This document shows positions 45,041 to 57,660 of a stretch of DNA of 64,000 nt, in pieces. The stretch is from Alisma plantago-aquatica. Lineage: Eukaryota > Streptophyta > Magnoliopsida > Alismatales > Alismataceae. The position numbers were made by a program, and so were the translations under genes. The notes under the pieces were generated by a model. It saw only the letters and a list, made by a program, of their open reading frames with translations. It was not told the DNA's origin and did not search any database. The stretch's first letter is position 1; the number at the start of each line of letters is the position of its first letter. The stretch is taken from NCBI GenBank assembly GCA_963693085.1, contig OY856409.1, forward strand, positions 297,266,058-297,330,057. Reading direction: 5' to 3'.

Positions 45041-46669
45041 TGTTGACTCAAGGTCAATTAGGTCAATGTTGACTCACGTCTAAATTGACTAAACCCTTGT
45101 TTTGATGATGACTAACCATTCCACATATTGGTGTCTAATGCTTCTACATTGAGTGATTTCAGATTAGGTTTAGACACACTCCAAATGCCCTAACTTGCGC
45201 ATATCAAATTGGAGAAAAGACAAGTCAAAATAACTACAAGTGTGCAATTTGGGATCTCTATGTAAATGACCTTAGAATTGCTTTGTAACCACTTGTAATG
45301 ATTGTATGACTTGTAATTAAGCTTTGAAAAATTATCGGGACACAAAAATCCATCATTTGTATAGTCAAACGAAAATTCCAAAATACCCATAACAGGGATT
45401 TTGTCGGCCGAATTCCAAACTCGGCCGATCCATATATTCTGGGATTTTTGTGAGATTCGGCCAAGTTGCAAACTCAGCCGATTCCCGTTCGGTCGAGTTT
45501 CTAGCTAGGAAACTCGGCCGATCCACTGATCGGTCCAAGATGAAAGTCGACCGATCGGCCGAGTTTCTCCAAAGGAACTCGGCCGACAGTCTAGCTTTCA
45601 GCCTTGTCTTTTAGTGGTTCGGCCGAGTTACCTTTATATAAACTCGGCCGATCAGACTGTACGAAAAAGTGCAGAAAAGTGATTCTAGCCGTTGTGGAGT
45701 TGCAACAAGTGAAAATAGATCCGTTGCAAGCCACAAAACGACTAGTTTTCGTTCACAAGTGTTCCCAAAGGCTAAGAGGCATCCCCAGCTATAAATAGGA
45801 CCCCTTGGGCTTCATTCCAAGGTTGAGCATTCATTGCAAACTCTTTGTGAGGTTCCTATTCTATAGTTGAGTGCTTCCTACAGCCTCCTCTCTCTCTCTA
45901 AGCTTAATCACTTGCTACATCCATTAGAGTGAGTAGGAAATCTGTAAGAGAGCTAGTCCTACATGTATATCTTGTGAGGCTCTCACTTCCACCACCTCCC
46001 CATCTCTCATTTGCTATCTTGAAGATGAAGGTTCTCTCTCTTGTCCAAGAGAGGTGAAGAAGAATAAGGGAAGGAGTCCCTTGGTGAAGATCAAGGCAGA
46101 AGACTTGGAGCTAGAGTGGGTAAGTCCTTGGAGAAGGCAGAAACCTCAAGCTCAAGTAGGTAAGACCTTGGTGGAAAGCTTTTCCGAGTGAAGGTGAAGT
46201 CAAAGGCGGAAGATCCAAGAAGAGTGGGTAATTCCTGCAAGGCCGAAGACTTGTGCAAGAGTGGGTAAGTCCTTGGAGAAGGCCGAAGACTCGTGCAAAG
46301 TGGGTAAGTCCTTGGTAAGGTTGAAGACTCTTTGTATTGGATAGGTAAGTCCTTTGTTGGTCATGTATTGTATGTCTTATTAATGAATATAAGAGTGCAA
46401 TTGTTTGAAGTCCTAGAGGTTGACCTCTCTAGGCAAGTGGACTGACACACTTCTAGTTTGAAGTGTGGAACCACTCTAAATACCTTGTCTAATTGGTGCA
46501 TGTTCAATCTCTCTTATCCTTGCTATGCATGATTTAGTTGCACTCAAATTACCTATTTAGCAACCTTATCTTGTCATATATTTTGAAGGTTTAATGAGTT
46601 TTGTTTAAGTGCTTTCAGCTCTATTCACCCCCCTTATAGAGTATCTAATCACCCATCTAGGATCCAACA
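45041..46669 (+). repeat. Array LTR4 (1629 bp)
   Basis: TGTTG...CAACA. Palindromes at 45404-45653, TATA box at 45790-45798. Its 3' end reads CTTATAGAGTATC, shared only with LTR5; all others have CTTCTAGAGCATC. Confidence 0.95.
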
Positions 46670-46671
46670 AG

Positions 46672-46683
46672 TGGTATCAGAGC
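46672..46683 (+). other. Unit 4 primer-binding site
   Basis: Exact TGGTATCAGAGC. Confidence 0.93.
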
Positions 46684-46720
46684 GGGTCTTCTCCAAGCAT
46701 ACTTCTACAAGTAGGAGAAG

Positions 46721-48595
46721 ATGGGTGACTACCTAGGAGGGAGACTCTCGACCAGCCTTCCAATCTTCAATGGGAGCAACTTCCTCTATTGGAGAAGAAG
46801 ACTTCAATTCTTCATCCAAGGATCAAGTCTCGAGATGTGGCAAATGGTGAACAGCCCATACATTCTACCAAAGACAAACATTGAAGAATGGGATGAAGCC
46901 ACCTTGATGAAAGCAACCTTGAATGCTAGAGCCATGCACATCCTATATGCCTCCATGACCCCCACCGAGTTCAACCAGATTTCCTTTTGTGAGACGGCCT
47001 ATGAGGTATGGAGAAAGCTTTGCATCACTTATGAAAGGATAGATCAAGTGAAGGAAAGCAAAGTCTACATGCTCAAAGGGTTGCTTGAGAACTTCAAGAT
47101 GGGAAAGGAGGAGAGCATAGCCAACATGTACTCAAGGCTCAACACCATCTTGAATGGTCTTGCTGTTCTAGGACATCCTATGTCTAGTGGAGAGATCAAC
47201 TCAAAGATACTTAGAACTCTCCCCAAGAGATGGGAATCCAAGGTGACTTCTATTGAAGAAGCAAGGTCGCTTAGGGATATTCCTATTGAAGAGCTCATTG
47301 GAAATCTTCAAGCACATGAAGCTACACTTGACAAGAGGGAGGAATTAGAAAGACAAAAGGAGAAAGAACTCAAGAGAATGAAGAAGGCTGAAATCAAAGC
47401 TCAAATCAAGGCTATTGTTGGTCAAGCCTCTCTATTCTCTCAAGTTGAAGAAGATGCCATGTACTCCAAGGGTAGACTCTACAAAGGCAAGTCCTCCTCC
47501 ATCCGGTGCTTCACATGTGGAAAGAAGGGTCACTACAAGGAAGATTGCCCACAAGGCAAAAAGGCCCATCTTCACAAGAAGGAGAAATGGCACTCAAGCT
47601 CAAGTGGCTCCTCCAACTCAAGCTCAAGTGAAGATTCATGTGAAGGATCAAGCTCAAGCTCTAGTGATGAAGGAGAATGTCATTTTGCTCTTGTAGCATC
47701 AACAAGTGAAGACTCAAATGAGGTAAATCTAGACTCCTTAGATAAAGAATCCTTGATTGATCTCATTCATGATATTTGTGCATCTCTTAAGTCTTCTAAA
47801 AAGAAAAAGAAAAAGCTTGCTAAAATTGTTGATAATTTGCATATAGAACTAGATGATCTTGAATATGCAAATTCTTGCTTGCTTATTGATAAAAATGATT
47901 GTCTTAGCCAAGTAGACTCTCTTAAACTTGAAAATGCTAGTTTACTTGATAAGATTAAATTTCTAGAAGCTCAACCTCTCATGCCTAATTCTAATGAAGA
48001 ACATACTTTAATTGTTGATTCTCTCATGCATGACATTGATGTTCTTAAATCTGAAAACAAAAACAAAGATTTTGTTTTGCATGAATTAGAACTAGAAAAT
48101 GCCTCCTTGCTTGCTAAAATCAATGGGCATGAATCTTGTTCTAGTTCTACTAATAGAGAGAATGATGTTGCTGCTCTTCATATTGATAGAGATTCTTATT
48201 TAACTAAAACTCTTTGCTTAGAAAATGATTCTCTACATGCTAGAGATAACATTAATCAATTGTCTTCTACTATTGCTTCTCTTAAGCATGATAATGACAG
48301 TTTGAGATCATCTTTGCAAAGATTCTTAGTTGGTAAAAAGAATCTTAATCAAATCCTAGACCATACTACTAAAAAAATTGGTAGACATGGTTTAGGGTAT
48401 GATAGTAGTCAAGGGAACAACAAAGATAAAGGACCTCCAATATTCCATGGAGAATCCTCTAGTTCCAAGACTATGGGCACATGAAACTATTGCAATGAAT
48501 TAGGTCATTATTCGAATTGTTGTCCTTTTAGGAAAGCACCCAAGAGCAATAGGATTTGGGTTGCTAAACTAACTCCTCCGGACCCAAAAACATGA
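46721..48595 (+). pseudogene. Gag, unit 4 (premature stop at codon 588)
   Basis: Open for 587 codons, then TGC to TGA at 48482-48484, which removes the first Cys of knuckle 2 and the C-terminal 37 residues. Knuckle 1 is intact. Private changes shared with unit 5: FNQISFCETAY and CITYERIDQ. The capsid and coiled-coil regions could still be made as a truncated Gag. Confidence 0.85.
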
Positions 48596-50496
48596 TTGGG
48601 GACCATTTCATCTTTCTTCTTGTAGGTACTTGCAAATGGATTGACTTGAGCTATTGAATTGTAAATTGACTTCTCAATCCACATGAAAGAAGAAAGGTGA
48701 GATGTGTAGAGGGTGACAACAAGTAGAAAAGCAATGGTAAGCACAAAGGTATTGTTTTATTGCTTATAACCTTTTCTAACTTGTTTTTGTCAAGTTAGTG
48801 TGCACTATACATATGGTTTTTGAGTCAAAAGTGGAATTTTGTGTTTCTCTTCACACTCTTGCTCAAAAATTGTTCCTAATGCTTCTATAGTGCATTACTA
48901 AATTGCTTAGACATGTTTGGATATGGTTTGTATTTTTAGCATGCCTCTAGATATGTTTTATGAAAAATATGTGCTTTTTCTACAGTAGTTTTGTCGGCCG
49001 AGTTTTTTCCTGTCTAAAACTCGACCGATAGGCACCAATGGGTGTTGCCAACAGCTGCGATCGGCCGAGTTGCCAATACACAGAACTCGACCGAAAACAC
49101 TGTTCACAGAGTATACATTTGGCTTATTGAATGAGAATTTCCCTCTCAACTAGATTTTCTCAACCAATAGCCTTATTCTTTGGCACTCCATTTGGTACCT
49201 TTATATATGCATATTGCCATGTTCTAAATTTCCTATCTTGCTTACAACTCTATCTCTCTAATTGCTCTAAATTGGTATATCTATATCTTGCAATTTCTTT
49301 CTTTGAGTTGTTTTGTAGGTTTTGATGATGATCTCTTTGGATCTCTTGGTTGTGTCTAAAATCGCTTCCGTTGTACTCTAACTTGCTATATCTCTATAGG
49401 TGTATATCTTGTTTTGATACAACCTTGAGGTTCTTAGGGGTAATCATCTTATGGTAAGGATGCATATATAGTGAGTTATATCCTCTCATGCTTCTAAAAT
49501 TGCATATCTCTTGGTTTGGATATATCTCTATATCTACTCATAGCTTGCTTTATATTGTGGTATCTCTTGCTATGATCTAGATCCTACTAGTAGTCCTAAC
49601 TTGTGATATCATCTACTAGTAGTTCATATACATGTAGTTCTAGCCTTGTTTACATATTGCCATCTTTGATCATCTATATGTTATGCTTGTATCTTATCTC
49701 ATACATGCTCAAGATTATTCCTTGAATTGCATATCTACTATCTTGAGTTGTTTGCATAACATTGTGATGCAGGGCACATAGAGCTACATTATATGTAGAA
49801 ATTGGAGTATTTTTGGATTTTTTGCAGGTTTTGCTCCAATTTCAGTTTTTGCTGCAAGTATAGTGTTTTTTATGCAGAAACACCCTTCTGAGCAAGACTC
49901 ATGGCTTTTCCATGAGCTCCGATGGTTTTTGGTCAAATTCCATCATCTTGAGGGTCAAAATTGTGATTTATTGTTTTTCTGTAGCACTTTATCTTGCATT
50001 TTTTTGGGTTGTTCAAGTATATGCTTTAACTTGCTTTTCTTTCTATGATTGGACAAGCCCCTATCTGTGCTCTTCTACTCTCCTTATATAACTTTTGTTA
50101 TCTTCTTTCTCTTAACAAGTGATGTTTCTTAGTTTCTTCACACCCCCACCTTTTTGAAATGACAAAGGGGGAGAAAGATATGTCTTCTTTTGACAACAGA
50201 GAGAAGGCATGTCTTACATGAAGCAAAGAAGCGTGTCCATGTAAAGGGGAGAAGGTAAATGGGAGAAGACATATATGTGTAGAACATATATGAGTAGAAG
50301 ACATAGTTTCTATAAATGTTATGAAAGCTAACCATGCAGGAGAAATAGCATCAATTGAGGGGGAGTATGAGAACTCCATGCGCATCAATTGAGGGGGAGC
50401 ATATGAGCTCAATCCTATTGAAACCCCTAGCTTTCTCCAAAGGTATGATTTTACATACAAGCTTTCAATACATTTATGGAATGGTTTGTCATCTTC
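48596..50496 (+). other. Unit 4 3' internal non-coding region
   Basis: Palindromes from about 48993 (with GAGTTTTTTCCTG, as in unit 5), truncated small ORF 49863-50048, internal purine runs. Confidence 0.75.
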
Positions 50497-50510
50497 AAAA
50501 AGGGGGAGAA
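50497..50510 (+). other. Unit 4 polypurine tract
   Basis: AAAAAGGGGGAGAA abutting LTR5. Confidence 0.9.
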
Positions 50511-52139
50511 TGTTGACTCAAGGTCAATTAGGTCAATGTTGACTCACGTCTAAATTGACTAAACCCTTGTTTTGATGATGACTAACCATTCCACATATTG
50601 GTGTCTAATGCTTCTACATTGAGTGATTTCGGATTAGGTTTAGACACACTCCAAATGCCCTAACTTGCGCATATCAAATTGGAGAAAAGACAAGTCAAAA
50701 TAGCTACAAGTGTGCAATTTGGGATCTCTATGTAAATGACCTTAGAATTGCTTTGTAACCACTTGTAATGATTGTATGACTTGTAATTAAGCTTAGAAAA
50801 ATTATCGGGACACAAAAATCCATCATTTGTATAGTCAAACGAAAATTCCAAAATACCAATAACAGAGATTTTGTCGGCCGAATTCCAAACTCGGCCGATC
50901 CATATATTCTGGGATTTTTGTGAGATTCGGCCGAGTTGCAAACTCAGCCGATTCCCGTTCGGTCGAGTTTCTAGCTAGGAAACTCGGCCGATCCACTGAT
51001 CGGTCCAAGATGAAAGTCGACCGATCGGCCGAGTTTCTCCAAAGGAACTCGGCCAACAGTCTAGCTTTCAGCCTTGTCTTTTAGTGGTTCGGCCGAGTTA
51101 CCTTTATATAAACTCGGCCGATCAGACTGTACGAAAAAGTGCAGAAAAGTGATTCTAGCCGTTGTGGAGTTGCAACAAGTGAAAATAGATCTGTTGCAAG
51201 CCACAAAACGGCTAGTTTTTGTTCACAAGTGTTCCCAAAGGCTAAGAGGCATCCCCAGCTATAAATATGACCATTTGGGCTTCATTCCAAGGTTGAGCAT
51301 TCATTGCAAACTCTTTGTGAGGTTCCTATTCTATAGTTGAGTGCTTCCTACAACCTCCTCTCTCTCTCTAAGCTTAATCACTTGCTACATCCATTAGAGT
51401 GAGTAGGAAATCTGTAAGAGAGCTAGTCCTACATGTATATCTTGTGAGGCTCTCACTTCCACCACCTCCCCATCTCTCATTTGCTATCTTGAAGATGAAG
51501 GTTCTCTCTCTTGTCCAAGAGAGGTGAAGAAGAACAAGGGAAGGAGTCCCTTGGTGAAGATCAAGGCAGAAGACTTGGAGCTAGAGTGGGTAAGTCCTTG
51601 GAGAAGGCAGAAGACTCAAGCTCAAGTGGGTAAGACCTTGGTGGAAAGCTTTTTCGAGTGAAGGTGAAGTCAAAGGCGGAAGATCCAAGAAGAGTGGGTA
51701 ATTCCTGCAAGGCCGAAGACTTGTGCAAGAGTGGGTAAGTCCTTGGAGAAGGCCGAAGACTCTTGCAAAGTGGGTAAGTCCTTGATAAGGTTGAAGACTC
51801 TTTGTATTGGATAGGTAAGTCCTTTGTTGGTCATGTATTGTATGTCTTATTAATGAATATAAGAGTGCAATTATTTGAAGTCCTAGAGGTTGACCTCTCT
51901 AGGCAAGTGGACTGACACACTTCTAGTTTGAAGTGTGGAACCACTCTAAATACCTTGTCTAATTGGTGCATGTTCAATCTCTCTTATCCTTTCTATGCAT
52001 GATTTAGTTGCACTCAAATTACCTATTTAGCAACCTTATCTTGTCATATATTTTGAAGGTTTAATGAGTTTTGTTTAAGTGCTTTCAGCTCTATTCACCC
52101 CCCTTATAGAGTATCTAATCACCCATCTAGGATCCAACA
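50511..52139 (+). repeat. Array LTR5 (1629 bp), mosaic
   Basis: TGTTG...CAACA. Palindromes at 50874-51123; TATA box variant TATAAATAT at 51260. The 5' part shares GATTTCGGATTAGG-type and AACAGAGATTTTG markers with LTR6. The 3' end shares CTTATAGAGTATC with LTR4. This marks an exchange point inside the LTR. Confidence 0.93.
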
Positions 52140-52141
52140 AG

Positions 52142-52153
52142 TGGTATCAGAGC
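52142..52153 (+). other. Unit 5 primer-binding site
   Basis: Exact TGGTATCAGAGC. Confidence 0.93.
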
Positions 52154-52190
52154 GGGTCTTCTCCAAGCATACTTCTACAAGTAGGAGAAG

Positions 52191-54065
52191 ATGGGTGACT
52201 ACCTAGGAGGGAGACTCTCGACCAGCCTTCCAATCTTCAATGGGAGCAACTTCCTCTATTGGAGAAGAAGACTTCAATTCTTCATCCAAGGATCAAGTCT
52301 CGAGATGTGGCAAATGGTGAACAGCCCATACATTCTACCAAAGACAAACATTGAATAATGGGATGAAGCCACCTTGATGAAAGCAACCTTGAATGCTAGA
52401 GCCATGCACATCCTATATGCCTCCATGACCCCCACCGAGTTCAACCAGATTTCCTTTTGTGAGACGGCCTATGAGGTATGGAGAAAGCTTTGCATCACTT
52501 ATGAAAGGATAGATCAAGTGAAGGAAAGCAAAGTCTACATGCTCAAAGGGTTGCTTGAGAACTTCAAGATGGGAAAGGAGGAGAGCATAGCCAACATGTA
52601 CTCAAGGCTCAACACCATCTTGAATGGTCTTGCTGTTCTAGGACATCCTATGTCTAGTGGAGAGATCAACTCAAAGATACTTAGAACTCTCCCCAAGAGA
52701 TGGGAATCCAAGGTGACTTCTATTGAAGAAGCAAGGTCGCTTAGGGATATTCGTATTGAAGAGCTCATTGGAAATCTTCAAGCACATGAAGCTACACTTG
52801 ACAAGAGGGAGGAATTAGAAAGACAAGAGGAGAAAGAACTCAAGAGAATGAAGAAGGCTGAAATCAAAGCTCAAATCAAGGCTATTGTTGGTCAAGCCTC
52901 TCCATTCTCTCAAGTTGAAGAAGATGCCATGTACTCCAAGGGTAGACTCTACAAAGGCAAGTCCTCCTCCATCCGGTGCTTCACATGTGGAAAGAAGGGT
53001 CACTACAAGGAAGATTGCCCACAAGGCAAAAAGGCCCATCTTCACAAAAAGGAGAAATGGCACTCAAGCTCAAGTGGCTCCTCCAACTCAAGCTCAAGTG
53101 AAGATTCATGTGAAGGATCAAGCTCAAGCTCTAGTGATGAAGGAGAATGTCATTTTGCTCTTGTAGAATCAACATGTGAAGACTCAAATGAGGTAAATCT
53201 AGACTCCTTAGATAAAGAATCCTTGATTGATCTCATTCATGATATTTGTGCATCTCTTAAGTCTTCTAAAAAGAAAAAGAAAAAGCTTGCTAAAATTGTT
53301 GATAATTTGCATATAGAACTAGATGATCTTGAATATGCAAATTCTTGCTTGCTTATTGATAAAAATGATTGTCTTAGCCAAGTAGACTCTCTTAAACTTG
53401 AAAATGCTAGTTTACTTGATAAGATTAAATTTCTAGAAGCTCAACCTCTAATGCCTAATTCTAATGAAGAACATACTTTAATTGTTGATTCTCTCATGCA
53501 TGACATTGATGTTCTTAAATCTGAAAACAAAAACAAAGATTTTGTTTTGCATGAATTAGAACTAGAAAATGCCTCCTTGCTTGCTAAAATCAATGGGCAT
53601 GAATCTTGTTCTAGTTCTACTAATAGAGAGAATGATGTTGCTGCTCTTCATATTGATAGAGATTCTTATTTAACTAAAACTCTTTGCTTAGAAAATGATC
53701 CTCTACATGCTAGAGATAACATTAATCAATTGTCTTCTACTATTGCTTCTCTTAAGCATGATAATGACAGTTTGAGATCATCTTTGCAAAGATTCTTAGT
53801 TGGTAAAAAGAATCTTAATCAAATCCTAGACCATACTACTAAACAAATTGGTAGACATGGTTTAGGGTATGATAGTAGTCAAGGGAACAACAAAGATAAA
53901 GGACCTCCAATATTCCATGGAGAATCCTCTAGTTCCAAGACTATGGGCACATGAAACTATTGCAATGAATTAGGTCATTATTCGAATTGTTGTCCTTTTA
54001 GGAAAGCACCCAAGAGCAATAGGATTTGGGTTGCTAAACTAACTCCTCCGGACCCAAAAACATGA
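52191..54065 (+). pseudogene. Gag, unit 5 (stops at codons 56 and 588)
   Basis: The ATG at 52191 is kept, but GAA to TAA at 52356-52358 (codon 56, in NIE-E-WDE) ends the product early. The TGA at 53952-53954 is the one seen in unit 4, as are FNQISFCETAY and ERIDQ. The codon 56 stop is private, so it arose after units 4 and 5 separated. Other private changes include RDIRIEE and VESTCEDS. Confidence 0.88.
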
Positions 54066-55966
54066 TTGGGGACCATTTCATCTTTCTTCTTGTAGGTACT
54101 TGCAAATGGATTGACTTGAGCTATTGAATTGTAAATTGACTTCTCAATCCACATGAAAGAAGAAAGGTGAGATGTGTAGTGGGTGACAACAAGTAGAAAA
54201 GCAATGGTAAGCACAAAGGTATTGTTTTATTGTTTATAACCTTTTCTAACTTGTTTTTGTCAAGTTAGTGTGCACTATACATATGGTTTTTGAGTCAAAA
54301 GTGGAATTTTGTGTTTCTCTTCACACTCTTGCTCAAAAATTGTTCCTAATGCTTCTATAGTGCATTACTAAATTGCTTAGACATGTTTGGATATGGTTTG
54401 TATTTTTAGCATGCCTCTAGATATGTTTTATGAAAAATATGTGCTTTTTCTGCAGCAGTTTTGTCGGCCGAGTTTTTTCCTATCTAAAACTCAACCGATA
54501 GGCACCAATGGGTGTTGCCAACAGCTGCGATCGGCCGAGTTGCCAATACACAGAACTCGACCGAAAACACTGTTCACAGAGTATACATTTGGCTTATTGA
54601 ATGAGAATTTCCCTCTCAACTAGATTTTCTCAACCAATAGCCTTATTCTTTGGCACTCCATTTGGTACCTTTATATATGCATATTGCCATGTTCTAAATT
54701 GTCTATCTTGCTTACAACTCTATCTCTCTAATTGCTCTAAATTGGTATATCTATATCTTGCAATTTATTGCTTTGAGTTGTTTTGCAGGTTTTGATGATG
54801 ATCTCTTTGGATCTATTGGTTGTGTCTAAAATCTCTTCCGTTGTACTCTAACTTGCTATATCTCTATAGGTGTATATCTTGTTTTGATACAACCTTGAGG
54901 TTCTTAGGGGTAATCATCTTATGGTAAGGATGCATATATAGTTAGTTATATCCTCTCATGCTTCTAAAATTGCATATCTCTTGGTTTGGATATATCTCTA
55001 TATCTACTCATAGCTTGCTTTATATTGTGGTATCTCTTGCTATGATCTAGATCCTACTAGTAGTCCTAACTTGTGATATCATCTACTAGTAGTTCATATA
55101 CATGTAGTTCTAGCCTTGTTTACATATTGCCATCTTTGATCATCTATATGTTATGCTTGTATCTTATCTCATACATGCTCAAGATTATTCCTTGAATTGC
55201 ATATCTACTATCTTGAGTTGTTTGCATAACATTGTGATGCAGGGCACATAGAGCTACATTATATGTAGAAATTGGAGTATTTTTGGATTTTTTGCAGGTT
55301 TTGCTCCAATTTCAGTTTTTGCTGCAAATATAGTGTTTTTTATGCAGAAACACCCTTCTGAGCAAGACTCATGGCTATGCCATGAGCTCCGATGGTTTTT
55401 GGTCAAATTCCATCATCTTGAGGGTCAAAATTGTGATTTATTGTTTTTCTGTAGCACTTTATCTTGCATTTTTTTAGGTTGTTCAAGTATATGCTTTAAC
55501 TTGCTTTTCTTTCTATGATTGGACAAGCCCCTATCTGTGCTCTTCTACTCTCCTTATATAACTTTTGTTATCTTCTTTCTCTTAACAAGTGATGTTTCTT
55601 AGTTTCTTCACACCCCCACCTTTTTGAAATGACAAAGGGGGAGAAAGATATGTCTTCTTTTGACAACAGAGAGAAGGCATGTCTTACATGAAGCAAAGAA
55701 GCGTGTCCATGTAAAGGGGAGAAGGTAAATGGGAGAAGACATATATGTGTAGAACATATATGAGTAGAAGACATAGTTTCTATAAATGTTATGAAAGCTA
55801 ACCATGCAGGAGAAATAGCATCAATTGAGGGGGAGTATGAGAACTCCATGCGCATCAATTGAGGGGGAGCATATGAGCTCAATCCTATTGAAACCCCTAG
55901 CTTTCTCCGAAGGTATGATTTTACGTACAAGCTTTCAATACATTTATGGAATGGTTTGTCATCTTC
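54066..55966 (+). other. Unit 5 3' internal non-coding region
   Basis: Palindromes from about 54463 (one arm changed to AACTCAACCGAT), truncated small ORF 55333-55518, internal purine runs. Confidence 0.75.
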
Positions 55967-55980
55967 AAAAAGGGGGAGAA
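55967..55980 (+). other. Unit 5 polypurine tract
   Basis: AAAAAGGGGGAGAA abutting LTR6. Confidence 0.9.
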
Positions 55981-57609
55981 TGTTGACTCAAGGTCAATTA
56001 GGTCAATGTTGACTCATGTCTAAATTGACTAAACCCTTGTTTTGATGATGACTAACCATTCCACATATTGGTGTCTAATGCTTCTACATTGAGTGATTTT
56101 GGATTAGGTTTAGACACACTCCAAATGCCCTAACTTGCGCATATCAAATTGGAGAAAAGACAAGTCAAAATATCTACAAGTGTGCAATTTGGGATCTCTA
56201 TGTAAATGACCTTAGAATTGCTTTGTAACCACTTGTAATGATTGTATGACTTGTAATTAAGCTTAGAAAAATTATCGGGACACAAAAATCCATCATTTGT
56301 ATAGTCAAACGAAAATTCCAAAATACCCATAACAGAGATTTTGTCGGCCGAATTCCAAACTCGACCGATCCATATATTCTGGGATTTTTGTGAGATTCAG
56401 CCGAGTTGCAAACTCAGCCGATTCCCGTTCGGTCGAGTTTCTAGCTAGGAAACTCGGCCGATCCACTGATCGGTCCAAGATGAAAGTCGACCGATCGGCC
56501 GAGTTTCTCCAAAGGAACTCGGCCGACAGTCTAGCTTTCAACCTTATATTTTAGTGGTTCGGCCGAGTTACCTTTATATAAACTCGGCCGATCAGACTGT
56601 ACGAAAAAGTGCAGAAAAGTGATTCTAGCCGTTGTGGAGTTGCAACAAGTGAAAATAGATCCGTTGCAAGCCACAAAACGGCTAGTTTTCGTTCACAAGT
56701 GTTCCCAAAGGCTAAGAGGCATCCCCAGCTATAAATAGGACCCCTTGGGCTTCATTCCAAGGTTGAGCATTCATTGCAAACTCTTTGTGAGGTTCCTATT
56801 CTATAGTTGAGTGCTTCCTACAACCTCCTCTCTCTCTCTAAGCTTAATCACTTGCTGCATCCATTAGAGTGAGTAGGAAATCTGTAAGAGAGCTAGTCCT
56901 ACATGTATATCTTGTGAGGCTCTCACTTCCACCACCTCCCCATCTCTCATTTGCTATCTTGAAGATGAAGGTTCTCTCTCTTGTCCAAGAGAGGTGAAGA
57001 AGAACAAGGGAAGGAGTCCCTTGGTGAAGATCAAGGCAGAAGACTTGGAGCTAGAGTGGGTAAGTCCTTGGAGAAGGCAGAAGACTCAAGCTCAAGTGGG
57101 TAAGACCTTGGTGGAAAGTTTCTCCGAGTGAAGGTGAAGTCAAAGGCGGAAGATCCAAGAAGAGTGGGTAATTCCTGCAAGGCCGAAGACTTGTGCAAGA
57201 GTGGGTAAGTCCTTGGAGAAGGCCGAAGACTCTTGCAAAGTGGGTAAGTCCTTGGTAAGGTTGAAGACTCTTTGTATTGGATAGGTAAGTCCTTTGTTGG
57301 TCATGTATTGTATGTCTTATTAATGAATATAAGAGTGCAATTGTTTGAAGTCCTAGAGGTTGACCTCTCTAGGAAAGTGGACTGACACACTTCTAGTTTG
57401 AAGTGTGGAACCACTCTAAATACCTTGTCTAATTGGTGCATGTTCAATCTCTCTTATCCTTGCTATGCATGATTTAGTTGCACTCAAATTACCTATTTAG
57501 CAACCTTATCTTGTCATATATTTTGAAGGTTTAATGAGTTTTGTTTAAGTGCTTTCAGCTCTATTCACCCCCCTTCTAGAGCATCTAATCACCCATCTAG
57601 GATCCAACA
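55981..57609 (+). repeat. Array LTR6 (1629 bp)
   Basis: TGTTG...CAACA. Palindromes at 56344-56593, TATA box at 56730-56738. The 3' end has the common CTTCTAGAGCATC form. Confidence 0.95.
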
Positions 57610-57611
57610 AG

Positions 57612-57623
57612 TGGTATCAGAGC
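57612..57623 (+). other. Unit 6 primer-binding site
   Basis: Exact TGGTATCAGAGC; the following GCGGG is GCAGG here. Confidence 0.93.
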
Positions 57624-57660
57624 AGGTCTTCTCCAAGCATACTTCTACAAGTAGGAGAAG

